Below the pieces are notes generated by a model. The model did no database searches and was not told the DNA's origin. It worked only from the letters and a program-made list of their open reading frames with translations. From NCBI GenBank assembly GCA_023420895.1, contig JAEZUY010000020.1, positions 5,697 to 69,696 of the forward strand: a DNA stretch of 64,000 nucleotides, read 5' to 3'. Within the stretch, counting starts at the first letter, position 1. Each line of letters starts with the position of its first letter. Shown piece after piece: positions 1-6,957 of the stretch. The stretch comes from Bacillota bacterium. GTDB lineage: Bacteria > Bacillota > Clostridia > Tissierellales > Gottschalkiaceae. Made by a program: the position numbers and the translations under genes.

Positions 1-359
1 TCTATTGAAGGTTTCTTCAGTATATATTTTGAAGACCAGAACGCCTGAAGTCTGTCTATCATAGTTATTGTAAAACTGTTCAGACAGTCCATATATATAG
101 GTGAAGCAAGTATTATTCCTTCACTTTCATCGAACGCTTTATAAAGCGTATTTTCATCATCATTCATAAAGCATGTTCCTGTTTTTTCACAGTAGCCGCA
201 CGCTATGCAGTGGCCTATTTCTAAATCTTTTAGATAGTATTTTGTAACTTCTACATCATTGTTTTCTTCAAGTCCTTTTATCATAGTGTCAAGTATGAAG
301 TCTGAGTTCTTATTTTTTCTCGGACTCCCAGCTATTGCTGTAACTCTTTTTTTTGCCAT
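1..359 (-). CDS. Flavodoxin-fold NAD(P)H-dependent FMN reductase, partial
   Basis: The reading frame starts at an ATG (357-359) preceded by AGGGGG and runs off the left edge, so only about 119 N-terminal residues are visible. They begin MAKKRVTAIAGSPRKNKNSD, the classic beta1-loop (GSPRKNKNS) that binds the FMN phosphate in the flavodoxin_2/FMN_red families. A later stretch, HCIACGYCEKTGTCFMNDD, is the cysteine-bearing segment seen in iron-sulfur-flavoprotein-like and multimeric flavodoxin reductases of anaerobes, followed by a SPIYMDCL flavin-contact motif. Inferred role: cytosolic FMN-dependent redox enzyme; the true electron acceptor cannot be read from the sequence. It lies downstream of the palindromic element at 497-517. 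Confidence 0.85.
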   Translation of the reverse strand, partial: MAKKRVTAIAGSPRKNKNSDFILDTMIKGLEENNDVEVTKYYLKDLEIGHCIACGYCEKTGTCFMNDDENTLYKAFDESEGIILASPIYMDCLNSFTITMIDRLQAFWSSKYILKKPSI

Positions 360-496
360 AATTTATTGCCCCCTAAAAACCTCTTTATATAGTAAGTATA
401 CCCTATTTAATTTCTATTATTGTGTAAATTGTGCATTTATTCAGAAATTTTGCTATAATTTTTGTTTTGTTAGTCTATATTTGTTTTTATTTTTTA

Positions 497-517
497 TTTA
501 TCATTTATAATAAGATT
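497..517. repeat. Recurrent palindromic element, copy 1
   Basis: The stretch reads TTTATCATTTATAATAAGATT, a slightly degenerate form of TTATCATTTATGATAA followed by GATT. It sits directly beyond (minus-strand sense) a terminator and upstream of the next minus-strand gene. The same arrangement recurs at about 4958 and 5450. It could be an operator or a small intergenic repeat. Confidence 0.45.
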
Positions 518-544
518 ATTTAAGAGTTTATTTCTAAAAAAGAA

Positions 545-568
545 AGCTCTGGATTATTCTCCAGAGCT
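545..568 (-). terminator. Rho-independent terminator of the 54-aa gene
   Basis: A perfect 9-bp stem (AGCTCTGGA / TCCAGAGCT) with a 6-nt loop is followed on the minus strand by a T-rich run (TTCTTTTTTAG). It lies just after the small membrane-protein gene. Confidence 0.85.
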
Positions 569-612
569 TCTCTCTATTTTATATTTCCGTACGTTTCTAT
601 TCTATGTTTTTA

Positions 613-777
613 TTAAATCACAGGCAGTTCAAAACTTCCTAAACTCACAGCACATAGAAATCCTATTGAAACTGTCATCAGTGCAAATCCTAAAAATCTT
701 TTGTACATTCCCTTTCTTTTATTAAGCATAAGAAATATTCCGAGCAATGCTATAAATAAAGAAATAATTAAATACAT
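613..777 (-). CDS. Small two-segment membrane protein (54 aa)
   Basis: The ATG at 775-777 is preceded by a strong AGGGAGGA site with 6-nt spacing and the frame closes with TAA, giving 54 residues. The protein begins MYLIISLFIALLGIFLML, then has a basic loop (NKRKGMYKRF), then a second hydrophobic stretch (about residues 30-46). That predicts a two-helix hairpin in the cytoplasmic membrane. It has its own terminator at 545-568 and lies downstream of asnA, possibly co-transcribed. I do not recognise the family. The ribosome binding site, terminator and coherent hydrophobic pattern make it a real gene rather than chance. Confidence 0.7.
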   Translation of the reverse strand: MYLIISLFIALLGIFLMLNKRKGMYKRFLGFALMTVSIGFLCAVSLGSFELPVI

Positions 778-885
778 TTAAAATCCTCCCTGAATCATAT
801 ATCAAATTATCTCTAAACATATTAACATACTTTTCAGTTTTATGTGTTATTTTTTTATTAATTTCTTATGATTCTTTCCAGAAAT

Positions 886-1902
886 TTACAGAAGATTTAT
901 TCCGTACTTTTTACATTCTTCTCTCATTCTCTTAGGCCATACAGATGCCTGCACTTCCCCTATATGCGCTTTTTGAAGGAAGAACATGCATATTCTGGAC
1001 TGTCCTATCCCTCCGCCTATAGTAAGCGGTAATTCGCCGTTTAAAAGCATTCTGTGATATTTTAAATTCTCTCTTGCTTCACATCCTGAAAGTCTCAGCT
1101 GTTTTCTCATAGATTCCGGGTTTACTCTTATTCCCATAGACGAAAGTTCTATTTCTCTGTTCAATATAGGATTCCAGAATATAAGGTCTCCGTTCAGTCT
1201 CCAGTCGTCGTAGTCAGGCGCTCTGAGTCCGTGTTCTTTTCCTGATTTAAGCTTGTATCCTATCTTCATTATGAATATGGCTTTCTTCTCTTTGGCAAGC
1301 ATAGCTTCCCTTACTTCAGGATCTTTTTCATCAGGATACATATCTTCAAGCTCCTGTGAATCTATGAAGAAAATCTCTTCAGGAAGAAGTCTTTCATAGA
1401 ATTCATATTCTTCATCTATAAATTTATCTGTCTCTAAAAACACATTGTATATTTTTTTAACTATCTCTTTAAGAAACTCTTCATTTCTCTCATCTTCAGA
1501 TATTACTCTCTCCCAGTCCCACTGATCCACATAGATTGAATGAGTGTTGTCGAATTCCTCTTCAGCACGTATTGCGTCCATATCTGTATATATTCCTGTA
1601 TCAGGCAGAAATCCGTATTTCTTAAGAGCAAGTCTCTTCCATTTTGCAAGCGAGTGAACAATTTCTATTCTCGCATTTCCGTCGTTTTTCAGATTGAATC
1701 CTACCGGCTCCTCATCTCCGCTCAGATCATCGTTCAGTCCTGAACTCTTTCTTACGAAAAGAGGCGCAGACACTCTAGTAAGATTCAGCGCTTCAGCAAG
1801 TCTCCCCTGAAAAAAATCTTTAATTTTCTTTATAGTTATTTCCGTCTCTATTATATCAAGTTCCGATTTATATCCTTCGGGAACGTAAACTCTTCCAGAC
1901 AT
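886..1902 (-). CDS. asnA: Aspartate--ammonia ligase
   Basis: Makes asparagine from aspartate, ammonia and ATP (AMP-forming) in the cytosol. The 338-aa product begins MSGRVYVPEGYKSELDIIET and matches the length and character of AsnA, a class II aminoacyl-tRNA-synthetase-like enzyme. Visible landmarks are the early IKKIKDFFQGRLAEALNL segment, the central SIYVDQWDWE motif, and the C-terminal GGGIGQSRICMFFLQKAHIGEVQ motif. The frame is open further upstream, but the start is set at 1900-1902 because AAGGAGG lies 8 nt before that ATG and the longer reading would run through the T-box terminator. Expression is controlled by that leader. No partner gene is needed, and asnB is not seen here. Confidence 0.95.
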   Translation of the reverse strand: MSGRVYVPEGYKSELDIIETEITIKKIKDFFQGRLAEALNLTRVSAPLFVRKSSGLNDDLSGDEEPVGFNLKNDGNARIEIVHSLAKWKRLALKKYGFLPDTGIYTDMDAIRAEEEFDNTHSIYVDQWDWERVISEDERNEEFLKEIVKKIYNVFLETDKFIDEEYEFYERLLPEEIFFIDSQELEDMYPDEKDPEVREAMLAKEKKAIFIMKIGYKLKSGKEHGLRAPDYDDWRLNGDLIFWNPILNREIELSSMGIRVNPESMRKQLRLSGCEARENLKYHRMLLNGELPLTIGGGIGQSRICMFFLQKAHIGEVQASVWPKRMREECKKYGINLL

Positions 1903-1922
1903 TTTAAATTCCTCCTTAAAAT

Positions 1923-2205
1923 AAAAAAAGCCTCTCATCCAGATAAGGACGAAAGGGTCTATTCGCGGTACCACCTTAATTTATGCTCTCTTAAAAGTAC
2001 AGATTCTCATCGATACTCTCACATTCTAACGGCTGTGTCCCGTCCTGTCCTACTGTTATTTCAGGCAGGAAGCTCGTGGATGTTCTTCAGATGCATCTAT
2101 GCACCGGGCTTCCACCGTCCCCGGCTCTCTATCGCAGTCAATACAGCCTACTCTTCCAGTCATCACTTTTATAATTTATAATCTGTTTCTTTATTTTCTC
2201 ATTTA
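1923..2205 (-). promoter_or_regulatory. T-box leader, probably asparagine-specific
   Basis: Read on the minus strand, this leader carries the hallmark T-box sequence AGGTGGTACCGCG (about 1964-1976) just before a terminator. The 5' part has stem I features, including GAGAGCCGGGG and GGTGGAAGCC. On the 3' side of stem I the stretch CTGAAGAACATCCACGAG places an AAC triplet at the usual specifier position, which is an Asn codon. The leader should allow asnA transcription when uncharged tRNA-Asn accumulates. The T-box call is secure; the AAC specifier is inferred by eye. Confidence 0.93.
1931..1956 (-). terminator. T-box regulatory terminator before asnA
   Basis: A 10-bp stem (CCTTTCGTCC / GGATGAGAGG, with G-U pairs) and a 6-nt loop are followed by TTTTTTTATTTT on the minus strand. 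It lies between the T-box sequence and the asnA ribosome binding site and is the conditional terminator of the riboswitch. Confidence 0.9.
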
Positions 2206-2212
2206 CAACCCA

Positions 2213-2241
2213 ATTATAACCTTTTTTTCTATAAAAGTCAA
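2213..2241 (-). promoter_or_regulatory. Sigma-70 type promoter of the T-box/asnA transcript
   Basis: TTGACT (-35), a 17-bp spacer and a perfect TATAAT (-10) on the minus strand, placed just upstream of the T-box leader. Confidence 0.85.
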
Positions 2242-2320
2242 GTCTGTTTCATCCGAAACATCTGAATACTTCAAATATCTCTTTCAGACTCAGAATTTTA
2301 TCCTGATTTGACAAAATAAA

Positions 2321-2344
2321 AAAGCGGCATAAATCTGCCGCTTT
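2321..2344 (-). terminator. Terminator of the amino-acid ABC transporter operon
   Basis: A 9-bp perfect stem (AAAGCGGCA / TGCCGCTTT) with a 6-nt loop runs into TTTTTTATTTTG on the minus strand, 20 bp after the ATPase gene. Confidence 0.9.
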
Positions 2345-2364
2345 AAATATCTTTTTAATTTGAA

Positions 2365-3087
2365 TTAAAGAACTTTAGCTAAGAATGATTTTGTTCTTTC
2401 TTCTTTAGGGTCTTCGAATACATCTTCAGGTATACCCTCTTCTATTATCATTCCGTTATCCATAAACAGAAGTCTGTCTCCAACTTCTCTTGCAAATCCC
2501 ATCTCGTGAGTAACTACTACCATTGTCATTCCTTCTTTAGCAAGGTCTTTCATAACAGAAAGAACTTCTCCGACCATCTCAGGGTCAAGCGCCGAAGTAG
2601 GCTCGTCAAACAGCATAACATCCGGTTCCATAGCAAGAGCTCTCGCTATGGCGATTCTCTGCTGCTGTCCTCCCGAAAGACTGTTAGGGTAGTCATCAGC
2701 TTTATCTGGAAGCCCTATTCTGTTAAGAAGCGAATAGGCTATTTTTTCAGCTTCGCTCTCACTCAGCCCTTTAAGCTTCATAGGAGCAAGTGTTATATTT
2801 TCAAGAACAGTTTTATGCGGGAAAAGATTGAACTGCTGGAAAACCATTCCCATTTTCTGTCTTATCTTGTCTATATTGGTGCCTTTGCTAGTTATATCAG
2901 TTCCTTCGAATATGACCTGTCCCGATGTCGGAACTTCAAGGAGATTCAGACAGCGTAGAAACGTACTTTTTCCTGAACCGGAAGGTCCTATTACAACTAC
3001 CACTTCACCTTTTTCAATTTCATTAGTAATGCCTTTGAGCACATGATTGTCTCCAAAGCTTTTATTAAGATCTTTTACCTTTATCAC
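2365..3087 (-). CDS. glnQ: Polar amino-acid ABC transporter ATP-binding protein
   Basis: Cytoplasmic ATPase that powers uptake by the adjacent permease. The 240 residues include Walker A (GPSGSGKST, about residue 34), the Q-loop (GMVFQQFNLFPH), the signature LSGGQQQR, Walker B (VMLFDEPTSALDPE) and the switch histidine (VVVTHEMGFA). This is the full set expected of the GlnQ/HisP/ArtP family at normal length. Its start overlaps the permease 3' end by 23 bp, so translation is probably coupled, and it is the last gene of the three-gene operon. The exact substrate (glutamine, cystine, arginine and so on) cannot be told from the ATPase. Confidence 0.93.
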   Translation of the reverse strand: MIKVKDLNKSFGDNHVLKGITNEIEKGEVVVVIGPSGSGKSTFLRCLNLLEVPTSGQVIFEGTDITSKGTNIDKIRQKMGMVFQQFNLFPHKTVLENITLAPMKLKGLSESEAEKIAYSLLNRIGLPDKADDYPNSLSGGQQQRIAIARALAMEPDVMLFDEPTSALDPEMVGEVLSVMKDLAKEGMTMVVVTHEMGFAREVGDRLLFMDNGMIIEEGIPEDVFEDPKEERTKSFLAKVL

Positions 3088-3718
3088 TTACGCTCAGTCT
3101 CCTTTCAACGAAGTTCACAATTCTTGTAAGAATTGATGTCAGTATGAAATAAAGCACGAATATAACCATTAGAGGTTCCATTCCGAGATATGTAGCTCCT
3201 CTTACTTTCGTCATCTGGAATGAAAGTTCTGTCGCACCTATTACTGAAACTATTGCCGATTCTTTAACTATAGCTATGAATTCGTTACCTATTACAGGAA
3301 TTATATTCTTAATAGCCTGCGGAAGAATTATATATCTCATAGCCATGCCCTTGCTCATACCGAGAGATCTTGCAGCTTCCATCTGTCCTTTAGGCAGAGA
3401 GACGATTCCCGATTTTATTATCTCTGCAACGTAGGCACCGCTGTTTATAGAAAGCGCAACGAACCCGGCAAGGTTCTGAGATGTATCTATAACTATATAA
3501 ACTATCCATAACTGAACCAGAATAGGCGTTCCTCTTATCAGTTCGGTATATACTTTGGCAATAGCTCTTAGAATTTTCGAATTCGAAAGTCTCATAAAAC
3601 AGACTATAGTTCCTATTATAGAACCGAATACGATTCCGACTATAGAGAATACTATTGTCATCCATACCCCTGATATGAAGAACTGTTTATAGTCGAGGAG
3701 TCTTAAAAAGTTTTCCAT
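3065..3718 (-). CDS. Polar amino-acid ABC transporter permease
   Basis: A 217-aa integral membrane protein of the HisM/GlnP family, with about five membrane-spanning segments. The family EAA-type loop is visible (QMEAARSLGMSKGMAMRYIILPQAIKN, here about residues 128-154); it docks on the ATPase. The N-terminal VWMTIVFSIVGIVFGSIIG is the typical first helix. A single permease gene implies a homodimer. It is translated from a GGAGGA site just after the stem-loop at 3733-3769 and overlaps the ATPase gene. Confidence 0.92.
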   Translation of the reverse strand: MENFLRLLDYKQFFISGVWMTIVFSIVGIVFGSIIGTIVCFMRLSNSKILRAIAKVYTELIRGTPILVQLWIVYIVIDTSQNLAGFVALSINSGAYVAEIIKSGIVSLPKGQMEAARSLGMSKGMAMRYIILPQAIKNIIPVIGNEFIAIVKESAIVSVIGATELSFQMTKVRGATYLGMEPLMVIFVLYFILTSILTRIVNFVERRLSVSDKGKRS

Positions 3719-3732
3719 ATTGTCCTCCTTAC

Positions 3733-3769
3733 TTAAAATAAGATAGCGGCATCCGCTATCTTATTTTAA
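3733..3769 (-). promoter_or_regulatory. Long perfect stem-loop between binding protein and permease
   Basis: A 17-bp perfect inverted repeat (TTAAAATAAGATAGCGG and its complement) encloses a 3-nt loop between the binding-protein stop and the permease ribosome binding site. It lacks a proper U-tract on the minus strand (AAGTAAGG follows). It is better read as an mRNA 3'-end stabiliser or partial attenuator than as a full terminator, and would raise binding-protein dosage relative to permease. Confidence 0.7.
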
Positions 3770-3800
3770 TATTCTTCTATTTTGTAATCATATTTTAATA

Positions 3801-4652
3801 CTATTTATCTTCTTCTGCTGCGTCTTCTTCAGATCCTGAATCAACACCTATAGTTTTTGAAAGCTCAACAGCGTCTTTATAGAACTGGTCTATTTTTCCT
3901 TCGTCCTTAAGTCTTTTTATAGTTTTGTTAAGCTCTGCTACAAGTTCAGGATTTCCTTTTCTTACAGCAACAGCAACTCCTGTCTCTCCGTCTGTATACT
4001 CAAGTCCGTTTAGAGCAAGCTTGTCGCTTGTCTGTGCATAGTTTTCCGCAACAGCATCTTCTGTTACAACTGCATCAACTTTTCCGCTCTCAAGAATCAT
4101 CATAAGATCCGGAATTGCAGGAAGAGTTTCTATTTCTGACTCAGGGAATTTTTCTCTAACAAGTTTTTCCTGAGTAGATCCAAGCTGAACACCTATTTTC
4201 TTTCCTTTCAGATCGTCCTCTGTTTTTAAAGTGTCAACATCTGATTTTCTTACTATCATGTAGTGTTTTGATTCATAGTATATATCTGAGAAATCAACGC
4301 TTTTCTTTCTCTCTTCATCAGGGTTCATTCCTGAGATTATCATATCAACTTTGTCTGAGTTAAGTGCAGTTATAAGTGATTCGAACTGCATATCGTTAAC
4401 TTCAAGTTCAACACCGAGGTCTTTAGCTACTTCTTTAGCAAGATCGATATCCATTCCAACATAGTTGTTTTCCTTGTCCATGAATTCGAATGGAGGATAA
4501 TCTGCCGCTGTACCAAGTACAACTTTTCCTTTAGACTGTATTACCTCTAAATCATTACCTGAATCGCTTCCTCCTCCACATGCAGTAAGTGTAAGTGCAA
4601 GCACTCCTGTAAGTAAAGCTGCAGGTATCAGCTTTTTAAATAATCTTTTCAC
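3801..4652 (-). CDS. Polar amino-acid ABC transporter substrate-binding lipoprotein
   Basis: Extracellular binding protein, membrane-tethered by lipid. The N-terminus is a lipoprotein signal (LTGVLALTLTACGGG, lipobox LTAC) followed by an SBP_bac_3 domain: GTAADYPPFEFMDKENNYVG, then GMDIDLAKEVAKDLG, then DMIISGMNPDEERKKSVDFS. It ends in an acidic tail (GSEEDAAEEDK). An ATG lies two codons upstream, but AGGAGG is only 2 nt from it and 8 nt from the GTG at 4650-4652, so GTG is the likely start. Substrate is unproven; the fold fits glutamine, arginine or cystine. A promoter lies at 4713-4741 and a stem-loop separates it from the permease. Confidence 0.93.
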   Translation of the reverse strand: MKRLFKKLIPAALLTGVLALTLTACGGGSDSGNDLEVIQSKGKVVLGTAADYPPFEFMDKENNYVGMDIDLAKEVAKDLGVELEVNDMQFESLITALNSDKVDMIISGMNPDEERKKSVDFSDIYYESKHYMIVRKSDVDTLKTEDDLKGKKIGVQLGSTQEKLVREKFPESEIETLPAIPDLMMILESGKVDAVVTEDAVAENYAQTSDKLALNGLEYTDGETGVAVAVRKGNPELVAELNKTIKRLKDEGKIDQFYKDAVELSKTIGVDSGSEEDAAEEDK

Positions 4653-4712
4653 AAACATTGCCTCCTAAAAAATATTGAATTATCATTTCGTTATGATTAC
4701 TGTATATTCATA

Positions 4713-4741
4713 ATTATACCATAGTAAAAATCTCTTGTCAT
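4713..4741 (-). promoter_or_regulatory. Promoter of the amino-acid ABC transporter operon
   Basis: ATGACA, a 17-bp spacer and TATAAT on the minus strand, about 60 bp upstream of the binding-protein start. Confidence 0.75.
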
Positions 4742-4957
4742 TATTGATTTTTAAGCCACTTTGCGTCCATTTTATTATTTAGTCATCTTTTGAATTGATA
4801 TTCACTTGTTTAAAGTATGATAACAGATTTGATATCTTATATTCCTGTTTATATCTTATTTCTATTATATTAGCATTATTTTATATAGTATAAAAATAAG
4901 TTTCATGGTGTGATAAGTTTTGTAAATTTATCCTATTTTTCTGTATATAATTTTAGT
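4742..4957. other. AT-rich intergenic stretch without a gene
   Basis: Between the transporter promoter and the palindromic element I see no open frame with a ribosome binding site, no further hairpin and no RNA gene. It is very AT-rich and may serve as an upstream promoter region. Confidence 0.5.
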
Positions 4958-4978
4958 TTGTCATTTATGATAAGATTT
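4958..4978. repeat. Recurrent palindromic element, copy 2
   Basis: Reads TTGTCATTTATGATAAGATTT. It shares TCATTTATGATAAGATTT exactly with the copy near 5450 and sits next to the first cupin's terminator, as the other copies sit next to theirs. Confidence 0.5.
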
Positions 4979-5003
4979 GTTAAGAGTCTAATCCTCATTA
5001 AAA

Positions 5004-5029
5004 AAGCTGCCGGAACAGTCCGGCAGCTT
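5004..5029 (-). terminator. Terminator of cupin gene 1
   Basis: A 10-bp perfect stem (AAGCTGCCGG / CCGGCAGCTT) is followed by TTTTTTAATG on the minus strand, 20 bp after the cupin stop. Confidence 0.9.
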
Positions 5030-5048
5030 CTGTATTTAATATATTTTA

Positions 5049-5330
5049 CTATTTTGATGCAAGAACTATTACAACTTCTCCGTCTTCAAGGAATTCAGCG
5101 TTTATATAGTTGTCCCCGTTGAAATTAAGAACTTTTCCAGGTTCTAATATATGCTCTTCCTCTTCATTCATATAAGCCTTAACTTTTCCTTTAACTACTA
5201 TGAATGTCGGTTCTGCTTCCGGATGGTTGTGTTTATCTATTTTATCCCCTGCTTTTCCGGCTTTTTTAACTACTTTGTAGTTAGCTCCCTGAAATAGCAG
5301 TCCTAATTCGTCTTTAACTTGTCCTATCAT
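5049..5330 (-). CDS. Small single-domain cupin, tandem copy 1
   Basis: A 93-aa protein starting MIGQVKDELGLLFQGANYKV. The compact beta-barrel signature is visible: GDKIDKHNHPEAEPTFIVVKG (HxH metal ligands, glutamate, glycine) and EPGKVLNFNGDNYINAEFLE. The start is the ATG at 5328-5330, since GGAGG lies 8 nt upstream; a longer TTG-initiated reading overlaps that site. The neighbouring gene at 5554 is a clear paralogue, even sharing the leader GGAGGTAATATTG. Function is unknown; such stand-alone cupins bind a metal and often a small ligand. It has its own terminator. Confidence 0.8.
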   Translation of the reverse strand: MIGQVKDELGLLFQGANYKVVKKAGKAGDKIDKHNHPEAEPTFIVVKGKVKAYMNEEEEHILEPGKVLNFNGDNYINAEFLEDGEVVIVLASK

Positions 5331-5449
5331 CAATATTACCTCCAAAGTTTTTAGAATTTACAATATATTATTACCCGGAATATTTATTGTAAAAACATTT
5401 TTTTATATTTTTTTAATTTAGTTCTGGTTTTTTATTATCTGTTTCTTAT

Positions 5450-5469
5450 TATCATTTATGATAAGATTT
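5450..5469. repeat. Recurrent palindromic element, copy 3
   Basis: Reads TATCATTTATGATAAGATTT inside a perfect TTATCATTTATGATAA palindrome. It lies between the cupin-2 terminator and the cupin-1 gene. Confidence 0.55.
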
Positions 5470-5492
5470 ATTATGATTCTTATCTGTAAAAA

Positions 5493-5541
5493 ACTGCCGC
5501 ATTCTCTTATACGAAAAACTCGATTTTCAGAATACGGCAGT
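5493..5541 (-). terminator. Terminator of cupin gene 2
   Basis: A 13-bp stem (ACTGCCGTATTCT / AGAATGCGGCAGT, one G-U pair) with a long loop is followed by TTTTTTAC on the minus strand. Confidence 0.8.
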
Positions 5542-5553
5542 CATATTTCTATA

Positions 5554-5838
5554 TTATTTGAATATAAGCGCTATTACGACTTCACTGTTGTCTTCAAGGA
5601 ACTCTGCAGAAATATAGTTTTTTCCGTCAAAACAGAGAACTTGTCCCTGAGATACTTCGTGCTCTTCTTCTTCTTCAAGACATACTTTGAACTTTCCGCT
5701 CACAACTGTGAACACTATATCGTTCATCGGGTGGTTGTGTCTGTCTATTTTGTCTCCGGCATTTCCGGATTTCTTTACTATCTTGTAGTTTTTTCCTCCA
5801 AAAAGCATTCCTAATTCATCTTTAACTTGTCCTATCAT
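5554..5838 (-). CDS. Small single-domain cupin, tandem copy 2
   Basis: A 94-aa paralogue of the preceding cupin, starting MIGQVKDELGMLFGGKNYKI. It keeps the metal-binding core (GDKIDRHNHPMNDIVFTVVSG) and the C-terminal strand (NYISAEFLEDNSEVVIAL). The two proteins are about two-thirds identical by eye and share the ribosome-binding leader, so this is a tandem duplication; each copy has its own terminator and upstream region. Differences cluster after the HNHP motif, where copy 1 has EAEPT and copy 2 MNDIV, which could alter ligand specificity. Function unknown. Confidence 0.8.
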   Translation of the reverse strand: MIGQVKDELGMLFGGKNYKIVKKSGNAGDKIDRHNHPMNDIVFTVVSGKFKVCLEEEEEHEVSQGQVLCFDGKNYISAEFLEDNSEVVIALIFK

Positions 5839-5964
5839 CAATATTACCTCCATTTAAGCATATATTCTTCCCATAGCTTTAACAGAATATAATTATATTA
5901 GCCTTATAGATATATCTACCCTTTACAGAACTTTCTCAATCATACATAAAATCATCCATAAAAA

Positions 5965-5989
5965 AACACAGCAGAAAACCTGCTGTGTT
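5965..5989 (-). terminator. Terminator of the RpiR-type regulator
   Basis: A 10-bp perfect stem (AACACAGCAG / CTGCTGTGTT) with a 5-nt loop runs into a T-run (TTTTTTTATGG, minus strand). Confidence 0.9.
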
Positions 5990-6003
5990 CCTTCTCTGAT
6001 GAA

Positions 6004-6918
6004 TCAGTCCTTATGTATAATATCGTATATATTATAGGCCTTCCAAATTTCCTCAAGTTCGTCAAAATAATCTTTTATCTGAGTCTTCTGCTTAAGCCCG
6101 ACTCCAACTATCAGAGCATTTATAAGGCTCATCGGAGCTACAAGCGAATCGACGAATGAAAGCATATTGCTCTTCGCGTATAAAGAATAATCTGCACATT
6201 TTTCAAGCGGTGAAAGGCTGCTGTCGGTTATAGCTATTATCTCCGCTCCCTGATTTTTTGCATATTCCACTGCTTCAATAGTTCTCTTCGAGTATCTCGG
6301 ATAAGTTATTCCTATTAAAAGATCTCCCTCTCTTATTCTCACAAGCTGTTCAAAGACGTCGCTTATTCCCTGGCTTATAACCTGAACATCTTCAAGAACT
6401 ACCCTGAGATAGAAGCCGAGATATTCAGCAAGCGCATTAGAGCTTCTGAGACCTATTATATAGACTTTTCTGGAGTTTATTATACTGTCTATAGCCCTGT
6501 TGAACTCCTTATTGTCCACACCGTCGAATATAGCTCTTATATTGTCTATATCCTTCTTCAGAACCTTGTTCATATCGAATTCGCTCTCAGTATAATAGTC
6601 GTCCATATCTATTCTCTGCACTGTAGTCAGTCTGTTTTTCGAAATTTCTTTCAAATCTGACTGAAATTCTGGGTAGCCCGGATATCCTACTGCGGCTGCG
6701 AATCTCACGACTGTAGACTCGCTTATCCCTATTGTGTCTGCAAGTCTTGCCGCCGTCATATTAGCAGCTTTGTTGTAGTTTTCAGCAATATAGTCAGCAA
6801 TCAGCTTATGACTTTTGCTTAAGCTGTCATACTGTTTCTGAATATTTGCTAAAAGACCCTTTCTCTTATTATCCGAGGGTTTTTCTTCTCTGTCTTGATT
6901 TACTTTATCATCTTCCAT
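6004..6918 (-). CDS. RpiR/MurR family transcriptional regulator
   Basis: A 304-aa DNA-binding protein. The N-terminal HTH_6 domain shows ADYIAENYNKAANMTAARLA followed by GISESTVVRFAAAVGYPGYP, the diagnostic RpiR helix-turn-helix. The C-terminal half is a SIS sugar-isomerase-like sensor (VYIIGLRSSNALAEYLGFYL, then RIREGDLLIGITYPRYSKRT), which usually binds a phosphosugar. The start is the ATG preceded by AAGGTGA with 5-nt spacing; a GTG three codons earlier overlaps that site. No sugar-catabolic operon adjoins it, so the ligand and targets are unknown. Its charged first 25 residues are longer than usual. Confidence 0.88.
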   Translation of the reverse strand: MEDDKVNQDREEKPSDNKRKGLLANIQKQYDSLSKSHKLIADYIAENYNKAANMTAARLADTIGISESTVVRFAAAVGYPGYPEFQSDLKEISKNRLTTVQRIDMDDYYTESEFDMNKVLKKDIDNIRAIFDGVDNKEFNRAIDSIINSRKVYIIGLRSSNALAEYLGFYLRVVLEDVQVISQGISDVFEQLVRIREGDLLIGITYPRYSKRTIEAVEYAKNQGAEIIAITDSSLSPLEKCADYSLYAKSNMLSFVDSLVAPMSLINALIVGVGLKQKTQIKDYFDELEEIWKAYNIYDIIHKD

Positions 6919-6957
6919 AAAAATCACCTTGCGCCGGACTGTAAAATCCGCATATAT

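Noticed and set aside
259..510. 83-codon plus-strand frame over the reductase start
   Set aside because: It is antisense to a clear flavodoxin-fold protein, has no ribosome binding site and reads as Phe/Tyr-rich low-quality sequence.
497..517. Fur or PerR box
   Set aside because: The palindrome orientation (TTATCAT..ATGATAA) does not match TGATAATnATTATCA or TTATAATnATTATAA closely enough.
1903..1974. Longer N-terminus for AsnA
   Set aside because: It would translate through the T-box terminator; the ATG at 1900-1902 has an ideal ribosome binding site.
4742..4957. Small ORF upstream of the ABC transporter
   Set aside because: Only a short Phe/Ser/Tyr-rich frame without a ribosome binding site is present.
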